A stretch of 64,000 bases of DNA, from assembly GCF_030291075.1 (NCBI RefSeq), contig NZ_CP127407.1:3284001-3348000 (forward strand). Reading direction: 5' to 3'. The notes under the pieces are model-generated. The model was not told the origin of the DNA. It ran no database searches and worked only from the letters and a program-made list of their open reading frames with translations. Every line of letters starts with the position of its first letter. Positions within the stretch are counted from its first letter, which is position 1. The stretch is from Stenotrophomonas sp. 57 (GTDB lineage Bacteria; Pseudomonadota; Gammaproteobacteria; Xanthomonadales; Xanthomonadaceae). The position numbers and the translations under genes are program-made. Positions 1-8,537 of the stretch are shown one piece after another.

Positions 1-1575
1 CCCCGCTCGCCCCTGCGCCATGCCGATGCCGACCCCGGACGCCCGGTCATCTGGACCGTCAGCGTCTCGCGCCTGACCGGCCTGCTCGGCGATGTCATCC
101 CCGAATTCGACCGCCGCGCACGCATCGAGCAGATCAACCTGGGTTTCGAGGAAGCGGTGGATGTGATCGGCCAGCGCCTACGCCGCGAGCACTGCGACGT
201 GGTCATCGCCGGCGGCTCCAATGCCGCCTGGCTGCGCGGGCGGCTGGAACTGCCGCTGGTGCCGATCCAGGCCAACGGCTTCGACCTGATGGAAGCGCTG
301 GCCCGGGCACGACGGATCGCCAGCCGCATCGGCCTGGTCACCCACGCCAGCGACGTACCGGTGTTCAGCAACTTCCAGCAGAGTTTCGGCCTGGACATCG
401 AGCATCGCCGTTTCGTCACCCGCGAGGATGCGCGCGACTGCATCGCTGACCTGCGCGCCAATGGCATCGAAGTGATCGTGGGCACCGGCATGGCCATCGA
501 CCACGCCGAACAGGCCGGCCTGCCCGGCGTGCTGCTGTACTCGGCCGACTCGGTGCGGCAGGCGTTCGAACATGCGCTGGAACTGACGCAGGCGCTGGCC
601 CGCTCCGGCGGCAGCCGACTGGCGCCGCGTCGCCGCGCCACACCGCGCAACGATGCTCACGATCTGCTCGGCGACAGCGACGCGATGGCGCAGGTGCGCG
701 CGCAGATCGCGCTGTACGCGCCGCATGACAGCACCGTACTGGTCACCGGCGAAACCGGCACTGGCAAGGAACTGGTCGCGCGCCAGCTGCATGCCGCAAG
801 TGGTCGTCGTGGGCGCTTCGTCGCGCTGAACTGCGGCGCGATCAGCGAATCGCTGCTGGAAGCCGAGCTGTTCGGCTACAGCGATGGCGCCTTCACCGGT
901 GCCCGCCGTGGCGGACGCGTCGGCCTGGTTGAAGCCGCCGACGGCGGCACCCTGTTCCTGGATGAGATCGGCGAACTACCGCTGCCCCTGCAGACCCGCC
1001 TGCTGCGGGTGCTGGAGGAGCGCGAAGTCCTGCGCGTGGGTGCCACCGAACCGACGCCGGTGGACCTGCGCGTGGTTGCCGCGACACTGCAATCGCTGGA
1101 ACAGCGCGCAGCGGCTGGCAGCTTCCGCCGCGATCTGTATTACCGCCTGGCCGCGCTGCGCATCGCCCTGCCCTCGCTGCGTGCGCGGCGTGGCGACATT
1201 CCAGTGCTGGCACAGCACTTCTTCCGCCAACTGCGCGGTATCGACGCGCCACTGGATGACGCTGCGATGGCAGTGTTGACCGCCGCCGAGTGGCCCGGCA
1301 ACGTGCGCGAACTGCGCAATCTGGTGGATCGCCTGCGCATTCACTGGCAGCCGGCTGAAGGGCCTATTGATGCCGCGCGACTGCTGCAGCTTGCGCCCGA
1401 GCTGACAAGCGAAGGCGCGACAGCACTGCCACTGGAAAGCAACGGCAAGCGCCCGCCACGTGTGCAGCTGGAAACATTGCTGCAGGAACACCGCAATGAC
1501 CGCGAGGGCATGGCGCAGGCACTGGGCGTATCACGCACCACGCTGTGGCGCTGGCTGCGCGCGGAGGGGTTGTAG
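1..1575 (+). CDS. prpR: Propionate catabolism regulator PrpR (5' end outside window)
   Basis: This is a sigma-54 enhancer-binding activator of the PrpR type, which in other bacteria senses 2-methylcitrate and switches on the methylcitrate-cycle operon. The reading frame is open from base 1 with no convincing start, and the first visible residues (RPVIWTVSVSRL) already lie inside the PrpR N-terminal receptor domain, so the gene begins upstream of the window. The receptor domain covers roughly the first 190 visible residues. The AAA+ domain follows with Walker A GETGTGKE and the sigma-54 contact loop GAFTGA. A Fis-type helix-turn-helix (GVSRTTLWRWL) ends the protein. The stop codon TAG lies inside the GTAG end of a SMAG repeat. 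The prp structural genes are not in the window; in relatives they lie divergently upstream of prpR. Confidence 0.9.
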   Translation, partial: PRSPLRHADADPGRPVIWTVSVSRLTGLLGDVIPEFDRRARIEQINLGFEEAVDVIGQRLRREHCDVVIAGGSNAAWLRGRLELPLVPIQANGFDLMEALARARRIASRIGLVTHASDVPVFSNFQQSFGLDIEHRRFVTREDARDCIADLRANGIEVIVGTGMAIDHAEQAGLPGVLLYSADSVRQAFEHALELTQALARSGGSRLAPRRRATPRNDAHDLLGDSDAMAQVRAQIALYAPHDSTVLVTGETGTGKELVARQLHAASGRRGRFVALNCGAISESLLEAELFGYSDGAFTGARRGGRVGLVEAADGGTLFLDEIGELPLPLQTRLLRVLEEREVLRVGATEPTPVDLRVVAATLQSLEQRAAAGSFRRDLYYRLAALRIALPSLRARRGDIPVLAQHFFRQLRGIDAPLDDAAMAVLTAAEWPGNVRELRNLVDRLRIHWQPAEGPIDAARLLQLAPELTSEGATALPLESNGKRPPRVQLETLLQEHRNDREGMAQALGVSRTTLWRWLRAEGL

Positions 1576-1636
1576 AGCCGAGCCCATGCTCGGCTGATGT
1601 TCCCGCGGAAGCAGCCGAGCATGGGCTCGGCTCTAC
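1572..1636. repeat. SMAG (GTAG) inverted dimer
   Basis: Two SMAG units in opposite orientation: GTAGAGCCGAGCCC..., about 17 bases of spacer, then the reverse copy ending ...GGGCTCGGCTCTAC. SMAG elements are REP-like palindromes of Stenotrophomonas, thought to be moved by RAYT-type transposases. This dimer lies between two convergent genes and can fold into a long hairpin, so it may also terminate transcription in both directions. The TAG of each terminal GTAG is the stop codon of a flanking gene. Confidence 0.9.
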
Positions 1637-1992
1637 AACGGCAGCCCGCCGGCCAGCAGCAGCTCGATCTCCTCCACCTGCACCACCGGCACTCGCCACG
1701 GATGATGCGGCACGATGCCCTGCTCCAAGATCCGCTGCAGCCGCTGCGTATCCCGAGGCAGGCAGAACTCCAGGCGCACGCTGTCGACCACTTCGGTGCG
1801 TCCTTCCTCCCCCTGGACGGGCGACGCCCCCACCCGCGGGCGGAACTGCTCGAACCCCGGCGCCGACCACCACATACCGTGCTCGTAGTCGCCGGCCGCC
1901 AGTGCGTCCACTGCGAGGATGCCCTGCTTCACCGCGTCCAGTGCTGCCGGCGGCACGAACACCACCACGCGGTACAGCGGCAGGCGTTGCAT
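1633..1992 (-). CDS. NIF3/YqfO C-terminal-domain-like protein
   Basis: A 119-residue protein resembling the stand-alone CutA-like domain found inserted in NIF3/YqfO metal-binding proteins (annotated elsewhere as NGG1p-interacting factor 3 family). Supporting features are the N-terminal beta strand (YRVVVFVPPAALDAVKQ), a G-D-Y-x-H segment, the F-R-P-x-x-G-A-x-P motif near the middle and a C-terminal helix region with H-P-W. The biochemical role of these short forms is unknown. It starts nine bases after the stop of pdxH on the same strand, so the two are probably co-transcribed. Its TAG stop codon is donated by the SMAG dimer. Confidence 0.7.
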   Translation of the reverse strand: MQRLPLYRVVVFVPPAALDAVKQGILAVDALAAGDYEHGMWWSAPGFEQFRPRVGASPVQGEEGRTEVVDSVRLEFCLPRDTQRLQRILEQGIVPHHPWRVPVVQVEEIELLLAGGLPL

Positions 1993-2001
1993 CGGGTTGC
2001 C

Positions 2002-2601
2002 TTACGGATACAGCAGGCGCTTGCTCCAGTGCCCTTCGGCGCCGGCTTCATAGCACCAGCGTTCGTGCAGGCGGAACTGCGCGCCGTACCAGAACTCGAT
2101 GCGGTCGGGCACCACGCGCAGGCCACTCCAGCCCTGCGGGCGCGGCACGTCCTTGTCTTGGAAGCGCGCTTCGACCTCGGCCACGCGCGCGTCGAATTCC
2201 TCGCGCGTTGCCAGCGTCTTCGACTGCTGCGAAGCCCAGGCGCCGATCTGGCTCATGCGCGGCCGGCTGGCGAAATAGGCGTCGGCCTCAGCATCGGCGA
2301 CCTGCTCGACGCGGCCTTCGATGCGTACCTGGATGCCGGCCTCGCGCAGGCTGCGCCACAGGAACAACAGCGCAGCCTGGGGATTGGCCTGCAGTTCCCG
2401 CCCCTTGTGGCTGTCCAGGTGGGTGTAGAACACGAAGCCACGCTCGTCGAACGCCTTCAGCAGCACGGTGCGCGCCGAGGGACGACCGTGCGTATCGGCG
2501 GTGGCCACGGTCATCGCATTCGGCTCGACCTCGCGGCTCTGTTTGGCCTCGTCGAACAGGGCGGCAAAGGTGGACAGGGCTTCGGCGTACAGGTCGCTCA
2601 T
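2002..2601 (-). CDS. pdxH: Pyridoxamine/pyridoxine 5'-phosphate oxidase PdxH
   Basis: FMN-dependent oxidase that converts pyridoxine- or pyridoxamine-5'-phosphate into the coenzyme pyridoxal-5'-phosphate, in the cytosol. At 199 residues it has the usual length. The FMN-binding split-barrel is visible as the R-T-V-L-L-K segment, [12 protein letters not shown], and the C-terminal Q-x-x-R-L-H-x-R-x-x-Y-like segment seen here as [10 protein letters not shown]. The P-D-R-I-E-F-W substrate/FMN motif is present. It is divergent from the kinase gene at 2642 with about 40 bases between the starts, so both promoters share this space. Confidence 0.95.
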   Translation of the reverse strand: MSDLYAEALSTFAALFDEAKQSREVEPNAMTVATADTHGRPSARTVLLKAFDERGFVFYTHLDSHKGRELQANPQAALLFLWRSLREAGIQVRIEGRVEQVADAEADAYFASRPRMSQIGAWASQQSKTLATREEFDARVAEVEARFQDKDVPRPQGWSGLRVVPDRIEFWYGAQFRLHERWCYEAGAEGHWSKRLLYP

Positions 2602-2629
2602 GATTGCGTTCTTCTCACACGTATTGGGC

Positions 2630-2635
2630 TATTGT
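2630..2635 (+). promoter_or_regulatory. Candidate -10 box placing transcription start at the kinase ATG
   Basis: TATTGT lies only six bases upstream of the ATG at 2642, and no Shine-Dalgarno sequence is visible between them. If this is the -10 box, the transcript would start at or next to the ATG (leaderless). This is inferred from spacing only. Confidence 0.35.
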
Positions 2636-2641
2636 GGCTTC

Positions 2642-3469
2642 ATGGCCGCTGCTGCGTATATGCCCCAGGTGAAAGGATTCCCGGAAACATTGGCCGACCA
2701 GGCGCTGGACGATGCGCTGGGCAGCGGCGCAGCGGTTCCAGTATTGGCGATCAGCGGCCTGCAGGGGAGCGGCAAATCGACGCTGGCCGCGCAGGTGGTG
2801 GCACGTGCACGGGCGCGCGGCCTGAACGCGGCGACGCTGTCCATCGATGACGTCTACCTGACCCGCGCACAGCGCCAGCGGCTGGCCCGACAGGTGCACC
2901 CGCTGCTGATCACCCGCGGCCCACCCGGCACCCATGACCTGTCGCTGGCCCACAGCGTGCTGGACGCGGTAGCCGCGCGCCACCCCTTCGCATTGCCCCG
3001 TTTCGACAAGCTGGCCGACGAACGACTGCCCGAAGCGCAATGGCCACGTATCGAGCAGCCCCTCGACCTGCTGGTGTTCGAAGGCTGGTTCCTGGGCACG
3101 CCCGCTCAGAACGACGACGCACTGGACAGCCCACTGAACGCGCTGGAACGCGAAGCCGACGCCGACGGCCGCTGGCGTCGCTGGTGCAACCAGGCGCTGG
3201 CCCGTGACTACCCCGCGCTCTGGCAGCGCTGCGACCGCCTGTGGTTCCTGCAGCCGCCGGATTTTTCAGTGGTGCCGCGCTGGCGCTGGCAGCAGGAGCA
3301 GAACCTGCAGGCCGCGCAGCCGGGCCGGCACGGCATGAGCCGGCCACAGCTGGAGCGGTTCGTGCAGTACTACGAGCGGGTCAGCCGCCAGGCGCTGCGT
3401 GCCCTGCCCGCCCTCGCCGACCACGTGGTGATGCTGGACGGACAGCGACAGGTGCAGGCAGTGCGTTGA
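2642..3469 (+). CDS. P-loop kinase, glycerate-3-kinase-like
   Basis: A 275-residue soluble P-loop protein. Walker A is GLQGSGKST near residue 40. It is followed by the S-I-D-D-V-Y-L-T-R segment typical of the GLYK/YggC (D-glycerate 3-kinase-like) and uridine kinase relatives, then T-R-G-P-P-G-T-H-D and F-D-K, and a V-F-E-G-W motif that matches the family's second acidic site. The substrate cannot be read from sequence; glycerate is the best family-level guess. The start at 2642 is the first ATG that leads directly into the conserved domain; the frame is open upstream but overlaps pdxH. Confidence 0.75.
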   Translation: MAAAAYMPQVKGFPETLADQALDDALGSGAAVPVLAISGLQGSGKSTLAAQVVARARARGLNAATLSIDDVYLTRAQRQRLARQVHPLLITRGPPGTHDLSLAHSVLDAVAARHPFALPRFDKLADERLPEAQWPRIEQPLDLLVFEGWFLGTPAQNDDALDSPLNALEREADADGRWRRWCNQALARDYPALWQRCDRLWFLQPPDFSVVPRWRWQQEQNLQAAQPGRHGMSRPQLERFVQYYERVSRQALRALPALADHVVMLDGQRQVQAVR

Positions 3470-3475
3470 GCACGC

Positions 3476-3679
3476 CTACTCCACCAGGAAGGTCACCCGC
3501 AGGTTGACCCGCCATTCGGTGATCTCGCCGCTGCCGTTGGTGACCACCTTGGTCTCGTTCACCCAGGCACCCTGGATGCCCTTGACCGTCTCGGAGACCT
3601 TCTTCAACCCGCTGCGTACCGCGTCCTCTACGCTTTTCGGCGAGGAGGCGGTGATTTCGATGACCTTGGCGACCGTCAT
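3476..3679 (-). CDS. Dodecin flavin-storage protein
   Basis: A 67-residue protein matching dodecins, small dodecameric proteins that bind and buffer free flavins (FMN, riboflavin or lumichrome). The fold signature is visible: an initial strand V-I-E-I-T, an amphipathic helix (S-V-E-D-A-V-R-S-G-L-K-K), the strand with G-A-W-V-N-E holding a tryptophan that can stack on the isoalloxazine ring, and the final strands E-W-R-V-N-L-R-V-T-F. I chose the ATG at 3679 because everything upstream in frame is proline/glycine-rich and not dodecin-like. It converges on the kinase gene with a six-base gap. Confidence 0.9.
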   Translation of the reverse strand: MTVAKVIEITASSPKSVEDAVRSGLKKVSETVKGIQGAWVNETKVVTNGSGEITEWRVNLRVTFLVE

Positions 3680-3777
3680 GGCCTGTACTCCGGCTGGCGC
3701 GGGAAACCCCGCAGGAACGCCCACCCTGACGTGAAGAACGTAAAGGCCGGGGCACGGAGGTGTTAGCATCAGAGGGC

Positions 3778-4320
3778 ATGAATCCCGCTCCGAACCTGAT
3801 CCTGATCGGCCCGATGGGCGCCGGCAAAACCTGCATCGGCCGCCGCCTGGCCGAGCGCTTCACGCTGGACTTCGTCGATGTCGACCAGGCCATCGTCGAT
3901 GCCGCCGGCGCGAGCATTCCGACCATCTTCGAGCACTCCGGCGAAGCCGGCTTCCGCAGCCATGAACGCCAAGCCCTGGCCCAGGTGCTGGCCGGTCGCG
4001 GCCAACTGGTTTCCACCGGTGGCGGCGCGGTGCTGGATGCGGACAACCGGGCGTTGATCGCCCAGCGAGGCTTCGTGGTCTACCTGCGTGTCAGCGTAGC
4101 CGCGCAGCTGGAGCGCCTGGCCCGCGACAAGGGCCGGCCGCTGCTGCAACGCCCGGACCGCGAGCAGGTGCTGCACGACCTGGCCGCACACCGCGACCCG
4201 CTATACCGCGAACTGGCCGACCTCACCCTCGATACCGACCCGTACACGGCTGCCGATGCGACTGCCCAGCTGGTGGTCAAGCTGGCCACGCAATGGCAGC
4301 GCCAGGACCTGACTGCATGA
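3778..4320 (+). CDS. aroK: Shikimate kinase AroK
   Basis: Phosphorylates shikimate at the 3-hydroxyl with ATP, in aromatic amino acid synthesis. At 180 residues it has the family's normal size. Walker A is GPMGAGKT at residues 11-18, a D-V-D-Q motif follows near residue 37, and G-F-R-S-H-E supplies the shikimate-binding arginine. The glycine-rich S-T-G-G-G-A-V loop and the lid R-P-L-L motif are also present. I chose ATG 3778 over the in-frame codon at 3760 because the domain starts at once. It overlaps aroB by four bases (ATGA), so the two are translationally coupled. Confidence 0.95.
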   Translation: MNPAPNLILIGPMGAGKTCIGRRLAERFTLDFVDVDQAIVDAAGASIPTIFEHSGEAGFRSHERQALAQVLAGRGQLVSTGGGAVLDADNRALIAQRGFVVYLRVSVAAQLERLARDKGRPLLQRPDREQVLHDLAAHRDPLYRELADLTLDTDPYTAADATAQLVVKLATQWQRQDLTA

Positions 4321-5429
4321 CTTCCCCCGCCCTGCTGCAGGTCGCCGTTGGCGGCGACCGCCCCTACACCATCACCATCGGCGCCGGTGCGCAGGCCGAT
4401 GGCGCCGCGCTGGCCGCGCACGTTCGTGGCCGCCATGTGCTGCTGCTCAGCGACAGCGAAGTAGCCACGCGCTATCTGGATGCCGTGAAGCAGACCCTGC
4501 TGGCCGCGCGCCCCGACCTGATCATCGGCGAGCACGTGCTGGCCGCCGGTGAGGCCTCCAAGACGCTGGCCGAATTCGGCCGCGCGATCGAAGCGCTTGC
4601 GGCGCTCGGCGCCACCCGCGACGCCTGCGTGTTCGCCCTTGGCGGCGGCGTGGTTGGCGATCTGGCCGGTTTCGCTGCCGCCTGCTGGATGCGCGGCGTG
4701 GACTGCGTGCAGCTGCCGACCACCCTGCTGGCGATGGTCGATTCGTCGGTGGGCGGCAAGACCGCCGTCGACATCCCGGCCGGCAAGAACCTGGTCGGCG
4801 CCTTCCATCCGCCGCGTGCGGTCATTGCCGATACCCGCGTGCTGGCCACCCTGCCGCCGCGCGAACTGCGTGCAGGCCTGGCCGAAGTGGTGAAGTACGG
4901 TGCGCTGGGCGACGCGGTGTTCTTCGAATGGCTGCAGCAGCATGCCGATGCGCTGGTCGCCGGTGAAGACCACGTGCTTTCCGAAGCCATCGCGCGCAGC
5001 TGCCGGCACAAGGCCGCGATTGTCGAACGCGACCCCTTCGAGAAGGGCGAGCGTGCCCTGCTCAACCTGGGCCACACCTTCGGCCATGCCATCGAAACCG
5101 AACAGGGCTATTCGGCCCCGGGCCGCGATGCACTGAACCATGGTGAAGCCGTGGCGGTGGGCATGGTGCTGGCGGCGAAGCTGTCCACCCACCTGGGCCT
5201 GGCCGAGGATGCCGACCGCCTGCGCCTGCAGGCGCTGCTGGAACGCCTCGGCCTGCCGGTGGCGATCCCGGCCGGACTGGACCCGCAGGCCCTGCTCGGC
5301 CGCATGCGGCTGGACAAGAAGAACGTGGCCGGCCGCCTGCGCCTGGTGCTGTGGCGGGGCATGGGCCGCGCCGAAGTGGTGCCGGACGTGGATGAGGCGG
5401 CGGTGCTGAAGGTGCTGGGCGCGGGCTGA
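4317..5429 (+). CDS. aroB: 3-dehydroquinate synthase AroB
   Basis: Converts DAHP to 3-dehydroquinate, the second step of the shikimate pathway, using NAD and a divalent metal (zinc or cobalt). The 370-residue protein carries the NAD-binding [11 protein letters not shown] loop, the [16 protein letters not shown] signature, and the metal ligands in G-H-T-F-G-H and N-H-G-E-A-V. The start ATG lies within the aroK stop region, giving the familiar aroKB pair. No aroK/aroB-specific regulatory site is evident. Confidence 0.97.
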   Translation: MTSPALLQVAVGGDRPYTITIGAGAQADGAALAAHVRGRHVLLLSDSEVATRYLDAVKQTLLAARPDLIIGEHVLAAGEASKTLAEFGRAIEALAALGATRDACVFALGGGVVGDLAGFAAACWMRGVDCVQLPTTLLAMVDSSVGGKTAVDIPAGKNLVGAFHPPRAVIADTRVLATLPPRELRAGLAEVVKYGALGDAVFFEWLQQHADALVAGEDHVLSEAIARSCRHKAAIVERDPFEKGERALLNLGHTFGHAIETEQGYSAPGRDALNHGEAVAVGMVLAAKLSTHLGLAEDADRLRLQALLERLGLPVAIPAGLDPQALLGRMRLDKKNVAGRLRLVLWRGMGRAEVVPDVDEAAVLKVLGAG

Positions 5430-5489
5430 CCTTTCCGCGTTCGGCGGGCATGGCCCGGCGCTAACGGATTGTGCCGCGGCATGAAGCGC

Positions 5490-5513
5490 AGCCGAGCGTG
5501 GGCTCGGCTCTAC
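5490..5513 (-). repeat. Single SMAG unit
   Basis: One SMAG unit in reverse orientation (AGCCGAGCGTGGGCTCGG... then CTCTAC). It lies between the aroB stop and the WGR gene. A lone palindrome without a T-run is at most a weak terminator. Confidence 0.85.
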
Positions 5514-5536
5514 AGGTCCGTGCCGCCCCGGGGCGA

Positions 5537-5542
5537 TACAAT
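5537..5542 (+). promoter_or_regulatory. Candidate -10 box directly before the WGR gene
   Basis: TACAAT is centred about ten bases before the ATG at 5550, and there is no purine-rich ribosome site in between. With a usual 6-7 base spacing, transcription would begin at the start codon itself, suggesting a leaderless mRNA. No clear -35 box is visible. Confidence 0.4.
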
Positions 5543-5549
5543 CGGCGCC

Positions 5550-5789
5550 ATGCACGTCTACCTGCAACATCCCGACGCCGGTGCGCAGGCACCGCGCTTC
5601 CTGCGCCTGAGCCTGCAGCCGGACCTGTTCGGCGGCTGGGAGCTGCTGCGCGAGAGCGGCCGTGTCGGCAGCCGCTCGCAGCTGCGGCGCGAGCTGTTCC
5701 TGCAGGCCGACGAAGCCCGCCATGCCTTCGAGAAAGCCCGCGATGCCGAACTGCATCGCGGCTTCCAGATCCTTTCGCACGGCGACTGA
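5550..5789 (+). CDS. Small WGR-domain protein
   Basis: A 79-residue protein made up almost entirely of a WGR domain. WGR modules are found in PARP enzymes and bacterial MolR-like regulators and are linked to nucleic-acid binding. The module is recognisable by the central [15 protein letters not shown] segment, in which the canonical W-G-R is loosened, and by the following helix rich in E, A, K and R ([19 protein letters not shown]). There is no signal peptide or membrane segment. It lies 35 bases upstream of hemE on the same strand and may share its transcript. Its function in this setting is unknown. Confidence 0.7.
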   Translation: MHVYLQHPDAGAQAPRFLRLSLQPDLFGGWELLRESGRVGSRSQLRRELFLQADEARHAFEKARDAELHRGFQILSHGD

Positions 5790-5824
5790 CGCCGCTGCCA
5801 ACTTTCGTCCAAGGAATGCCCATC

Positions 5825-6898
5825 GTGACCAGCCCTCTCCGCAACGATCGCCTGCTGCGCGCCCTGCGCCGCGAACCGGTGGACTGCACCCCCGTCTGGC
5901 TGATGCGCCAGGCCGGCCGCTACCTGCCGGAGTACCGCGCGACCCGGGCCAAGGCCGGCAGCTTCCTGGCCATGGCCAAGAACCCGGAGATCGCCTGTGA
6001 AGTCACCCTGCAGCCGCTGCGCCGCTTCCCGCTGGACGCCGCGATCCTGTTCTCGGACATCCTCACCATTCCCGATGCGATGGGCCTGGAGCTGTACTTC
6101 GTTGAGGGCGAAGGCCCGAAGTTCCGCCACCCGGTGCGCGATGAAGCCGCCATCGCCAGGCTGGCGGTGCCGGACATGGAACAGGACCTGGGCTATGTGA
6201 TGGACGCCGTGCGCCTGATCCGCCGCGAGCTGGACGGCCAGGTACCGTTGATCGGTTTCTCCGGCAGCCCGTGGACGCTGGCCTGCTACATGGTGGAAGG
6301 CGGCGGCAGCAAGGATTTCGCGCGCATCAAGGCGATGGCGCTGAACCACCCGCAGGCCCTGCACCGCCTGCTGGAGGTCACCACCGACGCGGTCATCGCC
6401 TACCTCGGCGCGCAACGCGCAGCTGGCGCGCAGGCCCTGCAGGTGTTCGACACCTGGGGCGGCGTGCTGTCGCCGGCGATGTACCGCGAGTTCTCGTTGC
6501 GCTACCTGCAGCGCATCGCCGAAGGCCTGGAACGCGGCGAAGGCAGCGAGCGCACGCCGCTGATCCTGTTCGGCAAGGGTACCGGCCTGCACCTGGAAGC
6601 GCTGTCGCAGACCGGCGCCGATGCGCTGGGCCTGGACTGGACACTGGACCTGGACGAGGCCATGCGCCGCACCGGTGGTCGCGTCGCCCTGCAGGGCAAC
6701 CTCGACCCGACCACGCTGTACGCATCGCCGGATGCGATCGCCGCCGCTGCCGCGCGCGTGCTCGATACCTATGCCGCGGGCAATGGTGGTTCGCGCGAGG
6801 GCCATGTATTCAACCTCGGCCACGGCATGTCGCCGGACATGGACCCGGCGCACGTGCAGGTGCTGGTCGACGCAGTGCACGCGCACAGCCAGCGCTGA
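5825..6898 (+). CDS. hemE: Uroporphyrinogen decarboxylase HemE
   Basis: Cytosolic enzyme that removes four carboxyl groups from uroporphyrinogen III to give coproporphyrinogen III in heme synthesis. The N-terminal signature [15 protein letters not shown] is intact. G-F-S-G-S-P-W-T-L and the catalytic-region F-D-T-W-G-G follow. I place the start at GTG 5825 (357 residues) because AAGGA at 5811-5815 sits nine bases upstream. The ATG at 5816 directly abuts that sequence with no spacing and is a poor start, though it would add only three residues. Confidence 0.93.
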   Translation: MTSPLRNDRLLRALRREPVDCTPVWLMRQAGRYLPEYRATRAKAGSFLAMAKNPEIACEVTLQPLRRFPLDAAILFSDILTIPDAMGLELYFVEGEGPKFRHPVRDEAAIARLAVPDMEQDLGYVMDAVRLIRRELDGQVPLIGFSGSPWTLACYMVEGGGSKDFARIKAMALNHPQALHRLLEVTTDAVIAYLGAQRAAGAQALQVFDTWGGVLSPAMYREFSLRYLQRIAEGLERGEGSERTPLILFGKGTGLHLEALSQTGADALGLDWTLDLDEAMRRTGGRVALQGNLDPTTLYASPDAIAAAAARVLDTYAAGNGGSREGHVFNLGHGMSPDMDPAHVQVLVDAVHAHSQR

Positions 6899-6987
6899 AC
6901 CCCGGCACGGGCCACGGCGCGGCATTGATCGCGCCGTGACCCGCATTGCGCGATCATGGCGCCCCACGCTGCACCGGCCCCCACGCC

Positions 6988-8436
6988 ATGTCCGAACCGT
7001 CGCCCGCAGGCGCGCCCGCACCCGACACCGCCGCATCCGCCGCCGAATACGCCCGTTTCCGCCCGCTTCTCTGGCTGGTTTCGCTGGCGATCTTCATGCA
7101 GATGCTCGATTCGACCATCGTCAACACCGCGCTGCCGGCGATGGCCAAGAGCCTGGGCGAAAGCCCGTTGCAGATGCAGTCGGTGGTGTTCAGCTACGCG
7201 CTGGCGGTCGCCACCTTCATCCCCGCCTCCGGCTGGATCGCCGACCGCTACGGCACCCGCCGCACCTTCCTGGTAGCGATCATCCTGTTCACCCTCGGCT
7301 CGCTGGCCTGCGCGCTGGCCCAGCACCTGCACCAGCTGGTCGGCGCGCGCGTGCTGCAGGGCATCGGTGGCGCGATGCTGCTGCCGGTCGGCCGCTTGGC
7401 GGTGATGCGCTCGGTGCCGCGCGAGGATTTCCTGCGCGCGATGAGCTTCATCGCCATCCCCGCCCTGGTCGGCCCGTTGATCGGCCCCACCCTCGGCGGC
7501 TGGCTGGTGGAAATCGCCTCGTGGCACTGGGTGTTCCTGATCAACCTGCCGATCGGCGTGATCGGTTTCATCGCTGCGATGAAGATCATGCCGGACCACT
7601 ACGCCAGCCATCGCACCCGCTTCGACCTGCGCGGCTACATCATGCTGGCCTTCGCGATGGTGGTGCTGTCGCTGGCACTGGATGGCATCTCCGGACTGGG
7701 CACGCCGCACGCACTGATCATGCTGATGACCGTGGCCGGCCTGGCCGCGCTGGTCGGGTACTGGCTGCATGCGGCCAATTCGACCGCACCGTTGTTCTCG
7801 CTGGCGCTGTTCCGCGTGCCCAGCTACCGCATCGGCATCCTCGGCAACCTGTTCTCGCGCATCGGCAGCAGCGCCATGCCGATGCTGATCCCGCTGCTGC
7901 TGCAGGTCGGCCTGGGCCTGGGCCCGATGAACGCCGGCCTGATGATGGTGCCGGTGGCCGCCGCTGGCATGGTCTCCAAGCAGCTGGCGGTGAAGCTGGT
8001 CGAACGCTTCGGCTACCGCCGCGTGCTGATGGTCAACACCGTGCTGGTGGGCCTTGCGATGGCCAGCTTCATCCTGATGACACCGGGCCAGCACCTGGCC
8101 TGGCGCCTGCTGCAGCTGGCGTTCTTCGGCGCGGTCAATTCGCTGCAGTTCACCGTCATGAACACCGTGACCCTGCGTGATCTGGACCGCGAGTTCGCCA
8201 GCTCCGGCAACAGCCTGCTGTCGATGGTGATGATGCTCGCGGCCGGCTTCGGTGCTGCTGCCGCCGGCAGCCTGCTGGCCGCATTCGGAAATCATCTGGA
8301 CAGCACCGATGCCACAGCGGCGTTGCATGCCACCTTCCTGTGTGTGGGCGCGATCACGCTGACCTCGACGATGATCTTCTGGCAGCTGCCCGATACCAAG
8401 CCTGAGCCACGGCAGGTCGAGCACGTCGCGGAGTGA
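6988..8436 (+). CDS. Drug efflux MFS transporter, DHA2 (EmrB/QacA) type
   Basis: A 482-residue inner-membrane proton antiporter of the 14-helix drug-exporter family. The first helix carries L-D-S-T-I-V-N-T-A-L-P (DHA2 motif D1). The cytoplasmic loop 2-3 carries G-W-I-A-D-R-Y-G-T-R-R (motif A). A G-P-x-x-G-P-x-x-G-G-W motif C occurs in helix 5 (seen as LVGPLIGPTLGGWL). Such proteins usually work with an EmrA-type periplasmic adaptor, but no adaptor gene or regulator is adjacent, so substrate and partner are unknown. The start at 6988 was chosen because the upstream in-frame sequence is short and unconserved. Confidence 0.9.
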   Translation: MSEPSPAGAPAPDTAASAAEYARFRPLLWLVSLAIFMQMLDSTIVNTALPAMAKSLGESPLQMQSVVFSYALAVATFIPASGWIADRYGTRRTFLVAIILFTLGSLACALAQHLHQLVGARVLQGIGGAMLLPVGRLAVMRSVPREDFLRAMSFIAIPALVGPLIGPTLGGWLVEIASWHWVFLINLPIGVIGFIAAMKIMPDHYASHRTRFDLRGYIMLAFAMVVLSLALDGISGLGTPHALIMLMTVAGLAALVGYWLHAANSTAPLFSLALFRVPSYRIGILGNLFSRIGSSAMPMLIPLLLQVGLGLGPMNAGLMMVPVAAAGMVSKQLAVKLVERFGYRRVLMVNTVLVGLAMASFILMTPGQHLAWRLLQLAFFGAVNSLQFTVMNTVTLRDLDREFASSGNSLLSMVMMLAAGFGAAAAGSLLAAFGNHLDSTDATAALHATFLCVGAITLTSTMIFWQLPDTKPEPRQVEHVAE

Positions 8437-8445
8437 GGGGGTTCT

Positions 8446-8464
8446 GCAGGGCGTGCGGCCCTGC
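8446..8464. terminator. Hairpin after the MFS gene
   Basis: GCAGGGC, a five-base loop GTGCG, then GCCCTGC forms a strong stem ten bases after the stop codon. There is no clear T-run, so this is a possible terminator or transcript-stabilising hairpin. Confidence 0.4.
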
Positions 8465-8477
8465 ACCCGCAGAGGCC

Positions 8478-8520
8478 GAAGCAACAGCAACAGCGAGCAT
8501 TCCGTGGGTGGTGGGGCTGC
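8478..8520 (+). repeat. Relic of the composite inverted element
   Basis: The sequence GAAGCAACAGCAACAGC matches the tail of the large composite element at 42694-43256. It is followed at once by GCATTCCG...GGGGCTGC, which matches that element's right end (GCATTCCG at 43222, GGGGCTGC at 43243). The whole hairpin body is missing, as expected of an internal deletion product. It lies between two convergent genes. Confidence 0.55.
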
Positions 8521-8537
8521 AAGTCCTGCAATGAACC

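Noticed and set aside
5816..5824. ATG at 5816 as the hemE start
   Set aside because: The AAGGA motif directly abuts this ATG, leaving no spacing. GTG 5825 has normal spacing, although the difference is only three codons.
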